Positions 1 through 10,809 of a DNA stretch of 64,000 nucleotides are shown here, one piece after another. The number at the start of each line of letters is the position of its first letter. Position 1 is the first letter of the stretch. The notes beneath the pieces were generated by a model, which did no database searches, was not told the DNA's origin, and worked only from the letters and a program-made list of their open reading frames with translations. The position numbers and the translations under genes are program-made. Origin of the DNA: Anopheles merus (taxonomy: Eukaryota; Arthropoda; Insecta; Diptera; Culicidae). The DNA lies in assembly GCF_017562075.2 (NCBI RefSeq), contig NC_054081.1, positions 2,111,294-2,175,293 of the forward strand, given 5' to 3'.

Positions 1-322
1 GCTCTCACTCTCTCTATCTGTCACGCACACACACACACACGCGTCACACGGGCCCGTCCACACAACCGTGAACTCAATTCTCGGAAATTGTTAATATTTT
101 ATTACAACGGAACGATATGGCCTCCCGTCAAAACGGACAAATACAACACACAAAAAAAGAATGCTAGACATCATGGCCGTGTGTATTGACTTTTACGGCT
201 GTTTCTGTCTCGCTCATTCACACACGCATCCATTCTTTCTCTCTCTCACACACACACACAAACTCGCTCTCTCTTCCTCATTCAGACGCAAACATCGCAA
301 AGCGCACACAACGCACACACAC

Positions 323-363
<41 letters not shown>

Positions 364-1379
364 GACAACAATCGTTCGCATGCTGTTTCTTTCCTGCACA
401 CACCGTTGCATACATTCGGGCGCACTCGCTTTCGCTACGGCTCGGTTCGTTCTCTCGTTCGCTCGCATCATCATCATCATGTGCCTTGCCCTCTTTATCG
501 TATTCACACGCAGCCCACACACACACTCACACACGCACACACACACATACAACACTCGTACGCCATTACAAGAGCAGTGTTGGCTGCGATCGATTCCCAT
601 TGCCCCATGCACAGCGCAAGAGAAGGAAAAAAAACCCACAACCCCTCGATGGATGGGGCTGGAATTTTCCAACCAAGAAAAGATGGAAAACGATACGCTT
701 TCGAACATACGCACGAATGGGGAACTAAGGTTGTATCGTTATTCACCTGACGCACCACACGCACCACACGGGACGACGGCACAAAACTTTTTTGTTCCGC
801 TCTGCTCCACTATTCGTTTGCACGGTAAAACTCTCACTGACAGGGGCCCTGACTGGCCTCGCGTAAACGCACCCGTGCAGTGTTCGAACGGCACCCAACT
901 GCGCACGCACACACACACACACTACTGTACGCACAGGCGCAAACAAACCCGTGTGCACAGGTAAATTCCAATCGCAATCGTGCGTTTACGCTGTCCGGTT
1001 CAAGTGTTCTTTGCGACTGTCAGCCGTTTCGACACGGCGGGGCGAAAAGTGAGGCGAAACGTGATGGAATGTGTTTTTTTTCTAACGGCTTGTTTGTGTG
1101 CGTGTGTGTGTGAGTGCGTGTTGCAAGGTGCATTAGTGGGATCAGGTGGTGGAAGGAGATGAGAAGCACTTTTGGTGGGTCACCATATTTAAGGTACCTG
1201 TTCCTTTAAGGTACCTGGTCCACGAGATGCGCGAGACTTCTTAAAGGCGGATTCGGAGATATGCGGTTTTCTTCATTTGACAGTTCTTACTAGTGATGTG
1301 CGCTCAGGAGCGCACCCACGACTCCGATCCAACTCCCATTATTGCTAGTACGATTCTCTAGATCCGGAAAAATATGAAC
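1..1379. other. Upstream sequence rich in CA repeats
   Basis: CA/AC microsatellites at about 23-42, 248-262, 313-362 (pure from 328), 522-547 and 904-922. All ORFs here are His/Thr repeats made by the CA runs. A 13-bp direct repeat (tttaaggtacctg) lies at 1188-1200 and 1205-1217. No gene recognised. Confidence 0.7.
328..362. repeat. (CA)n microsatellite
   Basis: Uninterrupted CA dinucleotide run of 35 bp, preceded by an interrupted CA stretch from 313. Confidence 0.95.
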
Positions 1380-1383
1380 CACT

Positions 1384-2055
1384 AGTTTCGCCCGGAATCG
1401 GAGTCGCCCGGACGACTCCAGACGACTCCGGATGACTCCGAATCCGATAGACTTCGGGCGACTCTGGACGACTCCGGATAACTCTGACTTCGAACGACTT
1501 CAGGCGAATAAGAACGACTCTGGGCGGTTCCGGACGATACCGACTCCAATAGACTCCGGATGACTCCAACTCCGAGCGACTCCCGACGATTCCAGACGAC
1601 TCTGGGCGATTCCAGACACCTCCGATAGACTCCGGGCGACTCTGGGCGATTCTGGATGACTCCAACTCCGAAACGACTCCGGACGACTCTGGACGACTCC
1701 GGACAACTCCAGACGACTCCGGATGACTCCGAATCCGATAGACTTCGGGCGACTCTAGGTGACTCCGGACAAGTCCGGACGACCCCAACTCCGAATAACT
1801 CCGGATGATTCCGACTTCAATAGACTTCGACCGACTCTGGACGACTCTGGAAGACTCCGGATAACTCTGACTCCGAACGACTCTCGACGATTCCAGACGA
1901 CTCTGGGCGATTACAGACATCTCCGATAGACTCCGGGCGACTCTGGGCGATTCTGGATGATTCCAACTCCGAAACGACTCCGGACGACTCTGGACGACTC
2001 CGGACGACTCTGGGCGATTCCGGACGACTGCGACTCTGATAGATTATAGAGTCGG
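1384..2055. repeat. Minisatellite with about 10-bp GACTCCGGAC-like units
   Basis: Roughly 670 bp of degenerate tandem units such as cgactccgga, cgactctgga and cgactctggg. Longer blocks (for example ggatgactccgaatccgata then gacttcgggcgactct) recur near 1430 and 1720, suggesting higher-order duplication. The Ser/Arg/Pro repeat ORFs on the minus strand come from this structure and are not genes. Confidence 0.9.
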
Positions 2056-2925
2056 TTCCGAAATTATCCGAGTCGGATCTGAGCCTGATCGTGCTAAAGC
2101 ATTGACGGTTTGGCAAATAGAAAGTGTCAACAAACATTGCTGTGGAAGATTTGTTGGGTCGTCTAGAAGCAGTGTTTCGCAGAAATGCAAGATACTCGGT
2201 ATTTTACGGCCGTTTCGGTCCCCATCAGTAGCGTTTCTTGGGGACTGCCTGTAAAATTATTTTTTCATTCTATACTGAAATATCTGTGTTAAATTTACAT
2301 CTAAATGTTAAATTATAACTCGCAAAGCCCAGAGTAAGTTTAACAATTATATTTAGCTTAAAGCATGTGGTAGATAATGTACATGGCCAAGAGAAAAAAA
2401 AAATCACGCAAATAATAGTTTGAATCCTCGGTGACCTTATGTCAAGTGACGAATTGTCAAAAATGCTCGGTATTCCCCCACCTGACCTACTTAATGCACC
2501 TTGGTGTGTTGTGATCTGAGGTGGGCGAAATAGTTGGGCTGTCAAAAAATCTGTGTGTGTTGAAAATTTTTCGACTACGGCTACGGCCCCTTGATGGCTG
2601 GCCCTGCTGCGCTGCAAAGAAGCACCCACAGTGAAAAGCGGACGGCAACACAGCAGCAGCAGCAGCAGCAGCCCTCCGGAAGGTGAACGCGGGGTTGTCC
2701 CACCGCGAACTCCCCATTCACCGAATCCTCTCGCCATCCCCGCCCGAAAGCGCACGGAACACCAGCAGCAGGTGAGGGCATCCAGACGGCTATCTCCCTG
2801 CGCTGTTCACCAGCGAGCAGCATCATCATCACCATCGCCGTCGGGTGTCGAGCGGCGGGTACGCGGGGCACGAGCGGACGGAAGGGAGGCGCCGCGTTTC
2901 GGCCCGTCCCTGCGCTGCTGCAGCG
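2056..2925 (+). other. WDR44 upstream region and probable 5'UTR
   Basis: No independent gene seen. AT-rich to about 2560, then GC-rich up to the ATG, as expected for a promoter and 5'UTR. A seven-unit CAG run lies at 2651-2671 in the probable leader. Confidence 0.45.
2651..2671. repeat. (CAG)7 in the probable WDR44 leader
   Basis: Seven CAG triplets about 255 bp before the start codon, outside the coding frame. Confidence 0.9.
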
Positions 2926-3047
2926 ATGGCCAGTGGAAGCGAGAGCTCGGACGAGTTCTACGATGCACTGGATGACAGCGTGCTGGCGAAATCGTCTACC
3001 GAAGGGGGTGGCGCGGGAGGAGGAGAAGGGGCAGGAGGTGCTAGCAG
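2926..3047 (+). CDS. WDR44: WDR44 exon 1 (FFAT-like motif)
   Basis: Encodes MASGSESSDEFYDALDD followed by a Gly-rich tail; ends AGCAG|gtatga in phase 2. The acidic Ser/Asp tract followed by E-F-Y-D-A-L-D is the VAP-binding FFAT signature seen at the same place in vertebrate WDR44. Confidence 0.88.
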
Positions 3048-6000
3048 GTATGAAAACAAATTTGCCCTTTCACAATCTGCGGGGAGAAAAGCACGGTCTG
3101 TTCCCGAGTTGCGCGGTTCTTGGTTCTACGCGGTTTACTAAATGTGACAGCTTGCGTGTCAAATCAGTACAAATTGCACGAATAATGCTCAATTGCAAAA
3201 TGATTTACTTTTTTGTCCAAATGCTTAGAGCCGCTTAGAAATCATAAATATCCTTATGGTCTACATTCCCATTGATTAAATGTATTTTGGCTGCAAAACG
3301 TAACTTTCAACTTACGCGGATATCTCGGGAACCGACTCGTAGTAGAAAGAAGGACGGAGGGAGAATGTGATGCAGGGTGGGGCACTGCACCTGCATTCCG
3401 TTCTGCTTACTGTTGTTATTATCGTTGTTTTTTTATTCTTCCTTCTTTCTGCCTTCACCGTGTGACAGAAGGCGTACCGAGCACCCATCGACCGGGGCGG
3501 GTCACTCCGGTGCGCCTGTAGCAAGCGGCCACCATGCGTCGGCGGCGCCGCACACGACGGACGCGCTGACGCAGCGGCACCCGGCCGCCCAGCAGGACCG
3601 GATTGGCGCGATGGGCGAGAGCAGTGCCTTCGCCGCCACCAAGAGGAGTCACCCCAAACCGACCGGTGGGCCGTTGGGTGGCCCGTCCGCTGCCTTCGCC
3701 GAACAGCCCTTCAAGGAACCGAAATCGGTAAGTAGTGTGGCAGTAGCGATGGGACACTACCGCCACCGGTACTGGGCGTTTTTGGGTTTGTTTATGGTCG
3801 TCAACGTTGTCCCTTGCTGTTGTGTTTTGTTTGCTTCTTCTGTTCTGTTTGTTTATTTTGTGCCGTTACCGTATTACATATCCGTTAATTGTCCATCGTT
3901 CGAACAAGCATGAGCATCAGTTACGTATTAATGCATTTTTCTTATAAAGTAAACCATCCGTTAGCGCGTAGCAATTGGCAGAACTAGCTCTCTCTCTATC
4001 TCTTTTTATCTAACATCCATTAGAAAGGCTACATCCTTTCTTCTTTAAAAAAACACTGCTAGCGAGGTCGTGCCAAGCCGGTTGTAACGCATCGCAGGCA
4101 CAAGGAAGTAAACGAACATCCGAAAGGAGGGTTTGCAACGACCCACGAACGACCCTCAACAGCCATGTGCCAGGAACAATCGCACCGGAATCAACGACAA
4201 TCAACCAAAACCACCGTCAGCAATCAAACAAACGGCCAGCAACTTCTGCCAGTACTTATGCTCGCTTATGCTCGGTTTACAAGTTGTTTTTTTCTTTGTG
4301 CGTTTGGTGTACTAATATCAATTATATTCGCTCGCCATTTCTATATTGACTTTTACATTCTCTCTTCTTCTCGCGCTGTTAGTTATCCGTTACCGTTTCT
4401 ATTTGTTTTCTTCCGTTTTTTTTTCACCCCCTCTTTTACCGTAGCTTCGTAGTCAGCGATTTCACGAGTTGCGCCAAAGCATGCAAAACGACGAAGACGA
4501 GAATCCGGGCAATATACTGACACCTGACTCGCAGGTATTATTAATAACGCAGACACACCCTGTACCCCGCCGCACCCCTTCCCCAAGGCACCCAAAAACA
4601 CACACATGCACAGCCGGCTGGTTCTGGAGACGAGCAGCCCAGCACCGTGTCGGGAAGGGCCCATCCGCGGTCCATCCGAGCTACCAAAAGCAATGCAATT
4701 CAAAAAACAATCTCTCCACTTTGCTGGGAAACCGTTTGTTTAATGCTTTGTTGTAACATTAAACTGGCTTTATCGTATTTTTTTTTTGGGGTTGGGGGTT
4801 TCTTTTTTGTTGCTCTCTTCGATCCAATTCGGAACTGTAGAGTGGAGGTTTTTTTGTTGCAAATTCTCCTTAGCATTAATCTTTATTGTTTAAGGTTCTA
4901 TCCATTTTGTATTCTACTCTTTGTGTTTCTTTGTTTACTAATTTGAATAACAAACTTAAGTAGAGAGCGTTGAAGAAGCAGTAGTGTGTTGAATGCCTTT
5001 AGTTAGTTTACGTTTTCTATCTACTCGTAAAATCGCAAAATCTCGTCTACTTGTTCCTCACTATCTCTAACTCGTTTTGGGGTTGATTTTGGTCCCATGC
5101 ACCACCAGCTCCCCCTCAAACACTAACGACAACGCTCTGGCGGGCGCTTTATTTTTGTTCGTTTGTTCGGAACATTGCAGAACAGCTCCGTCGAGGGCAT
5201 GTACGTGTCGACGGGCCGTTCGAACTACCCGTTTCGCGTGATTGAGAGCGACGTCGCCAGCATCCACAGCATTTCCTCGCTCGGGATAGTCGGCCGCATC
5301 ATGGCCGGTGGCAGCATCGATACGTTCGGTAAGTACGATTACGTACCGTCCGCTTTGTCGCTGAATGCTAACGTCGTTTTTGATTTGTCCTTTTTTTTTG
5401 CAGCACACAGCGCCGGTTCGTCCAGCGTGAAGCAGGTGGCGGTACCGGGGAAACAGCAGCCACCGAGCAAAAAGGGTACCAGTGGAACCGGTGGCCAGAT
5501 ACCGGCAGGTGTGTATTGGAAGCGGCAGCAGGAAGCTGTCCATTTTCCTGCGGGCCTTTTTTTTGCTATTACGAAATGCCCAAACATAGGCAAAATATTA
5601 ACTTTTTCATAAGATGCAGTCGTTGCGACTACGTTTTGACCTCTTTTGTACCCATGTTTATCGATCAAAATGCAACTTTTGACTGCGTTTAACAATCTCT
5701 GGCTCCTGAAACAATGAGTTCCAAAACCAGTCAACTTACAGGACAAACAAAGCCATTTTACGGTGTGTGCTGCATATTTTATCACGCTCGTAATTTAGTT
5801 ATTTTGTAATGGAACGTAACGATTTTCATAAAGCTGCTGAAATAACTTGCAAGTTTATCACGATTTACACTAGAGTCAAATAATATTGACTTACAGACAA
5901 AAATTGGTGCCTTGGAGGCAAACATTGATGCACACTGTCAAAAATGTAATCAACTTCTTCTTCTTCTTTGGCTCAACAACCGATGCCGGTCAAGGCCTAC

Positions 6001-9000
6001 CAACCCACTTGTGGGGTTGGCTTTCAGTGACTTATTGATTTCCCCCCATAGCAGGATAGTCAGTCCTACGTATGGCGGCACGGTCTATTTGGGGCTTGAA
6101 CCCATGACGGCCATGTTATTAAGTCGTACGAGTTGACGACTGTACCATGAGACCGGTAATCAACTTAGAACGAAATATTAGCGACAAGCGACTGTTGAAT
6201 ACATTTTTACCCCATTTGACCATTGCTTAGGTTTAGTGTAAATCAGTAAATCACCCCCTTGCCACGAGGAAAACCACACATACCAAGCGCTTTTGGGATT
6301 CAGTCGAAGCCGTAATAATGTGAATTCAAATAAATAAGGATAGTCAGTCCTACGTATGGGGGCACGGTCCATTTGGGGCTTGATGCTATGACAGGCATGT
6401 TATTAAGTCGTACGAGTTGACGACTGCACCACCAGACCGGTAGTCAACTTAAACGTCTTAACGGCTATACGGCTTAAACGTCTACTAAAACATAAAATCT
6501 TATAATTTTAAAATTGGTTGCAAACAAAACTCATCCTCAGGCTTATCGTACATGGGCAACTAAAAAAAAGGCTATTAACATGTTCACCTTAATCGCTTTC
6601 CTATCACAATTGAACGTTATCAGGGCGAGGCCCGTGTCTCTCCTTTGTCCGCGCTCGATTGAGATCGATGGTACACACATGCTAAGTGTTTTCCTTCTCC
6701 TTCTCCAATCCACCACTTCATTCCAGCGAATTCTGACGTTATCAGCAGCACAAAGAACGCGGCCCAGTCGAAAGCCACCGATGCAACGTTCGCCGTCCCC
6801 GTCACCGCGCCCAGCACCACCGACGCCGGTGCGGTCGTGCACGAGCGCCCCGTGGCGCCGCCGCGCCGCAAGAAGAAGGCGCGCAAACTCTCCAGCAGCT
6901 CGTCCGAGCAGTTTAACATGAACGAAGGCCTTACGCTACCACCGGCGGACAGCTCGTCGAGCGAGCTGCTGATGGTGAAGATACCGCCACCGGCCAGCCA
7001 GTGCGACAGTGGTGCCGGTCCGGGCACCGTTGCCCTCGCCGCCGTCGCAACGGCCAAGCATGCTGGCGGCGGCAGCAGCACCGGCAGCAATGGGGTGAGC
7101 AGCGCCAGCAGTGCGGACGTTACCACGACCGGCGGTGACAGTAACAGCGGCCAGACGCTTCCGTCGCCCGCCACGCTCGAGTCGATTACGCGCGAAATCG
7201 AAAACTCGTTCGAGGAGGCGGCAACCGCAGTGGCGAACGGTGCCGGCGTCCCGTCCGCCCTCACGAACGGGGGCAATGGGGCGAGCACGGGTGGCACCGG
7301 CAGTGTCGGCGGTGCCGGTTCGCTTACCCGCATGACGCTCGGCGGCAGCCAGACCAAGTGCAGCCATATCAGCCCGACCGGCAGCCTGAAGAGCGTGTCC
7401 GGCCCGTCGTCCCACGTCAGCTGGACGGACAACGCGCAGGGGCTGAACATCTACAAGGCGACCAAGGGCCAGTACGTGGTGAAGCCGACCGACGGTGCGT
7501 TCAACAAGGCGGAGGGGCCGTCGCGGGACGAGATCGCGCGGGTCGAGCGGATCCGGCGCGAGTTCTTCCGCAACGTGGGCAGCAGCGGCATCGGGATGGT
7601 GAGCGGTGGCATCGGCAGCATGGGCATCGGCGGCGGCACGGGCAGCGTCGGCACGGGTGTGCCGGGGCTCGGGGTCGGCGGGATGGGCAGCCATCGGAAG
7701 AACTACTCCATCACCGGCACGAACAGCCTCGAGGGCGGCATGCGGCACGGGAGCCTCGCGGCCAAGCAGCTGCAGCTGCGCGAGCGCCGCAAGTCGGCCG
7801 GCGACGAGGAACAGTTCAAGCAGATGAACATGTACGTCCGGACGCGCACCAACTCGGGCAAGCAGCTGACCGACATGGAGATACTCGAGCAGGTGCCGGT
7901 GAAAAACCTCGACACCGGGGAAAACTTCCCCCTCTCGGCGGTGGAGGAGAAGCTGCCCCAGTGCATCAATCCGCTCTCGCTGCACATCATGCGCCTGACC
8001 AGCCACATCCCGGAGACGGACGAGGAGTCGGTCGGCCCGCAGCCCGACTCGGACTCGATACAGCTGCCCGGCTACGAGGAGGAGCTCGAGTCGGAGGGGC
8101 TCGAGGGCGGCCGGCTGAAGCGGCGGACCGCCCGGCTGAAGCGGTTCTTCCGCACCACCGCGAAGAAGACGGTCAGCAAGGCGAAATCGATCGCGTCGGA
8201 GGTGTCGCACGCCCGGCACAAGGAGGACGTGGCGGACATACAGGACGTGGGCAACCCGGAGCAGAACATCAAGATCAAGGCGTCCAGCACGAACAAGGGC
8301 CCGTACGACTTTGCCAAGCTGCAGCACGTCCAGGACCTGTCCGGCGAGCACACGGTCGCCGTCTGGTGCATGAAGTTTAGCAGCTGCGGCCGGCTGCTGG
8401 CGACGGCCGGCCAGGACCGCGTCCTCTGCATCTGGGTGCTGAAGGACGCGTACCCGTTCTTTCAAACGATGCGCACCAAGTACAACGCGGACCAGAAAGC
8501 GTCCCCGACGCCGTCGGAGGAGGCGCTGAACGCGTCGATGATCGCGTCGCCGGCGGACGAATCGCTCACCTCGGTGCAGTCGGACGAGTCGGTCTCGTCG
8601 CCCGGCCCGTTCATGCCGCGCTCGTTCTGCACCTACACCGGCCACACGTCCGACCTGCTCGACGTGTCCTGGTCGAAGAACTACTTCATCCTGTCGAGCT
8701 CGATGGACAAAACGGTGCGGCTGTGGCACATCTCGCGCCGCGAGTGTCTCTGCTGCTTTCAGCACATCGACTTCGTGACGGCGATCGCGTTCCATCCGCG
8801 GGACGATCGCTACTTCCTGAGCGGCAGCCTGGACGGCAAGCTGCGCCTGTGGAACATCCCGGAGAAGAAGGTCGCGCTCTGGAACGAGGTGGACGGGCAG
8901 ACGAAGCTCATAACGGCGGCCAACTTCTGCGCGAACGGCAAGTTTGCGGTGGTGGGCACGTACGACGGGCGCTGCATTTTCTACAACACGGACCAGCTGA

Positions 9001-10809
9001 AGTACCACACGCAGATACACGTCCGCTCGACCCGCGGGCGGAATGCGATCGGCCGGAAGATTAGCGGTATCGAACCGATGCCAGGTAAAGGTTGGGCCAG
9101 TCGCGAACTGGGGAATAATTAATCTGCACCAATGCAATCGTCATCACTCATCACTCATTTAGCGTGATTTAGCTAATGATGAAAAACATGAAGTTTTCGT
9201 CGGAACCTATTCCGACTAGCTCCAAAGTTTTCTGGAATCGATTCCGGATTTGGCTCCAGAAGTGGTTACGGAATCGGCTCAAGAATCAGCTCCGAAATTA
9301 AAATCGGTTCCGGAGTCGGAATTGGCTCAGAAATCAGAATCAGCTTCGTAATCGAAGTCAGTTTCGGCATCTCCACAAGAATAGGCGTTTCGGGTCTAAT
9401 GATACGTGTTGATAGTCTCAAAGAATCAAATTTTTCTTGTAACCGATCCATTCTCATGGAGATTCCCGGATTGATTTCGCTTCTGCAACTTCTTATTTTA
9501 ATTCTCATTCCGGAGCTAATTCCGATTCTGGAGTCAATTCTGATTCGGTTATCGGAGAAAATTGCGATTCCCAGATCGATTCCGATTCCACTTCTGGGAT
9601 CAGTTCCGTATTCAACTCCGGAATCGGATCGGAAATCGGAATCGGCTCCGGCATCGGAATCGATTTCAGCATCGGTATCGATTCCAGCATCGGAATCGGC
9701 TCCGGAATTGATTCCGAACACGGGGAATAGGAATCGGGTAGGTCCCACCACTAGATTTAATTATCCAAAATTATTCGTTCGAGTTTAAGAACTCAGAATT
9801 AGAGAGTGCTCATTCGGGAGTGATTTAGCTCTCTGTACCAACTAGCAACTCACTGACTGCGAGGTAAATCACTCGTGAGTAATGAGTTTAATCACAGTAA
9901 ATGAGTTGCTCTAATCTGCATGGACAGTTGATTCGCAAATGAGTTGAAAACAAAACTACAACCTTTTGGTGTTTTAATTTACTCGTTCTGAGTCATTGAG
10001 TACATCACTGGACTGTTCGTTCTTGTTCAATGCACCATCAAATCAAATCAGTGCCATATCTCACTGCACGGTGTAGCAATCCGTTTGCACTGGCCCATAG
10101 CGAACAACCCTTTCCATCCCTGCCTAACTTGCCATCCCATTTCCAGGCGAGGACAAAATTCTGGTCACCTCCAACGACAGCCGCATCCGGCTGTACGATC
10201 TGCGGGACCTGAACCTGAGCTGCAAGTACAAGGGCTACCTGAACTCGTCCTCCCAGATCAAGGCGTCGTTCAGCCACGACGGCAAGTACATCATATCCGG
10301 CTCGGAGAACCAGTGCATCTACATCTGGAAGACGCAGCACGAGTACGCTAAGCTCAGCTCGGTAAGAAACTGGTCGATGAAGAGTCAAGCAAATGACGAA
10401 GATGGGACCGTTAATTATTCGAAACATGGTCGGTTACAGGTTCGGCGCGATCGAAGCGACTTCTGGGAAGGCATCAAGGCGCACAACGCGACCGTCACGT
10501 GTGCAATCTTCGCACCGAAGCCGGAGGCAATCATCATGCTCGATCCGGACGAAACGGCGAGCAACAGCGAGGTAAGCAAGAGTGGTGTGGTTGTGTCGTA
10601 GTATCGTCTAAGCGAAATCCAATTTCCTGTGTATCTGTGTGTGTGTGTTTTTTCAGATCTCCCTTAACCAATCGTTCGTGGAGCAGAGCAAAAAGGCGTG
10701 CCGGGGGTACGTGATGGTGAGTGCCGACTTTAGCGGCTGCATCAAGGTGTTCATCAACAAAACGAAACCGAAACACAGCAGCCTGCCGTACACGGCGATA
10801 GCGGACTAA
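2926..10809 (+). CDS. WDR44: WDR44-like WD40-repeat protein (Rab11-binding), whole gene
   Basis: Homologue of WDR44/rabphilin-11, a cytosolic effector that binds GTP-Rab11 on recycling endosomes and, in mammals, contacts ER VAP proteins and GRAF SH3 domains. Nine exons (2926-3047, 3469-3727, 4445-4534, 5181-5328, 5404-5508, 6727-9084, 10147-10361, 10440-10571, 10657-10809) join in phase to 1193 codons plus TAA; the human protein is about 913 aa, so the low-complexity middle is expanded. Visible parts: an FFAT-like core (E10-F-Y-D-A-L-D), a proline/basic PVAPPRRKKKARKL stretch near residue 283, Ser/Gly-rich linkers, a second basic block near residue 705 (RLKRFFRTTAKK), then WD40 blades from about residue 780 to the C-terminus, including GIEPMPG, SDFWEGIKAHNA and SADFSGCIKVF. 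The start ATG sits in good context, and its first residues match the family N-terminus. Introns hold SINE copies and a minisatellite. Family assignment is firm; borders of exons 3 and 5 are less certain. Confidence 0.93.
3469..3727 (+). CDS. WDR44: WDR44 exon 2
   Basis: Acceptor gtgtgacag|A and donor AAATCG|gtaagt. Joining to exon 1 rebuilds an Arg codon and keeps the frame open. The product is a low-complexity Ser/Thr/His/Pro-rich linker ending FKEPKS, phase 0. Confidence 0.78.
3728..4444 (+). other. WDR44 intron 2
   Basis: 717 bp from gtaagt to ccgtag with a pyrimidine-rich 3' part. Nothing else recognised. Neighbouring introns 1 (3048-3468) and 3 (4535-5180) are likewise featureless apart from T-rich tracts. 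Confidence 0.7.
4445..4534 (+). CDS. WDR44: WDR44 exon 3
   Basis: Thirty codons after a polypyrimidine tract and ccgtag, ending in NILTPDSQ|gtatta. The ELRQSMQNDEDE...NILTPDSQ run looks like a conserved family segment. An alternative in-frame acceptor four codons further in (agtcag at 4451-4456) is equally possible. Confidence 0.75.
5181..5328 (+). CDS. WDR44: WDR44 exon 4
   Basis: Acceptor aacattgcag|A and donor TTCG|gtaagt, phase 0 to 1. Encodes EGMYVSTGRSNYPFRVIESD and a following SIHSISSLG stretch, a non-repetitive, well-formed protein segment typical of a conserved region. Confidence 0.85.
5404..5508 (+). CDS. WDR44: WDR44 exon 5
   Basis: Short exon behind a 75-bp intron; acceptor after a T-run (tttgcag|CA) and donor GGCAG|gtgtgt, phase 1 to 1. 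Encodes a Ser/Gly/Lys linker (AHSAGSSSVKQVAVPGK). It could be alternatively spliced, because skipping it keeps the frame. Confidence 0.72.
5957..6156 (-). mobile_element. tRNA-derived SINE, full-length copy (200 bp)
   Basis: Read on the minus strand it starts ccggtctcatggtacagtcg, with a pol III A box (tggtacagtcgt, 6136-6147) and a B box (gggttcaagcccc, 6091-6103). It ends in a gttgttgagccaaagaag tail with AAG repeats. It is exactly 200 bp and flanked by a perfect 10-bp target-site duplication taatcaactt (5947-5956 and 6157-6166). It lies in WDR44 intron 5, antisense to the gene. Size and design resemble Anopheles SINE200; a sequence comparison was not possible. Confidence 0.9.
6337..6440 (-). 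mobile_element. SINE, 3'-truncated copy
   Basis: Only the tRNA-like head half, from aggatagtcagtcctacgta to cagaccgg. It diverges from the full copy at several sites (for example gcttgatgctatgac instead of gcttgaacccatgac, which damages the B box). Same intron and orientation as the full copy 180 bp upstream. Confidence 0.85.
6727..9084 (+). CDS. WDR44: WDR44 exon 6, large exon with linker and first WD blades
   Basis: A 2358-bp GC-rich exon from ttccag|CG to CCAG|gtaaag. It carries the proline/basic PPRRKKKARK segment, Ser/Gly linkers, an acidic patch, a basic block (about residues 700-725) and the first WD40 blades (HTVAVWCMKFSSCGRLLATA, HTSDLLDVSWSKNYFILS, FVTAIAFHPRDDRYFLSGS). Its high GC at third positions leaves a 733-codon antisense frame that I regard as a shadow. 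Confidence 0.93.
9190..9735. repeat. Minisatellite with GGAATCGG/GATTCCG units
   Basis: Degenerate tandem array in WDR44 intron 6 (9085-10146) made of 6- to 12-bp motifs such as ggaatcggctccg and gattccagcatc. It produces Ile/Pro/Asp/Ser repeat ORFs on both strands that are not genes. The rest of the intron to 10146 is AT-rich with repeated gagtgatt/aatgagt motifs and no gene. Confidence 0.9.
10147..10361 (+). CDS. WDR44: WDR44 exon 7 (WD blades)
   Basis: Acceptor catttccag|GC and donor AGCTCG|gtaaga. Encodes EDKILVTSNDSRIRLYDLRD and IKASFSHDGKYIISGSENQ, two clear WD40 strands sets; the G left by exon 6 completes a Gly codon. Confidence 0.93.
10440..10571 (+). CDS. WDR44: WDR44 exon 8
   Basis: Forty-four codons between ggttacag|G and AGCGAG|gtaagc. 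Encodes VRRDRSDFWEGIKAHNATVT, a near-invariant WDR44 family segment, then CAIFAPKPEAIIML and an acidic tail. Confidence 0.93.
10657..10809 (+). CDS. WDR44: WDR44 exon 9 and stop
   Basis: Acceptor gttttttcag|ATC; last blade VMVSADFSGCIKVFINKTK and C-terminal PYTAIAD, then TAA at 10807-10809. Confidence 0.93.
   Translation: MSLNQSFVEQSKKACRGYVMVSADFSGCIKVFINKTKPKHSSLPYTAIAD

Noticed and set aside
161..964. Long ORFs in three frames at the window start
   Set aside because: Translations of CA microsatellites (Thr-His and Cys-Val repeats); no family features.
1384..2055. CRISPR array
   Set aside because: Units are short, degenerate and without regular unique spacers, and the DNA is clearly from an animal.
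1345..2137. 191- and 106-codon minus-strand repeat proteins
   Set aside because: The Ser/Arg/Pro repeats come from the 10-bp minisatellite; units are degenerate at DNA level and not constrained to a multiple of three.
6080..6156. Functional tRNA gene
   Set aside because: A and B boxes are present, but the sequence does not close into a cloverleaf that I could find, and it is part of a repeated 200-bp SINE with target-site duplications.
6936..9137. 733-codon ORF antisense to the large WDR44 exon
   Set aside because: It mirrors the sense exon exactly and is explained by the high GC at third codon positions; the product is an Arg/Ala/Leu/His mixture without domains.
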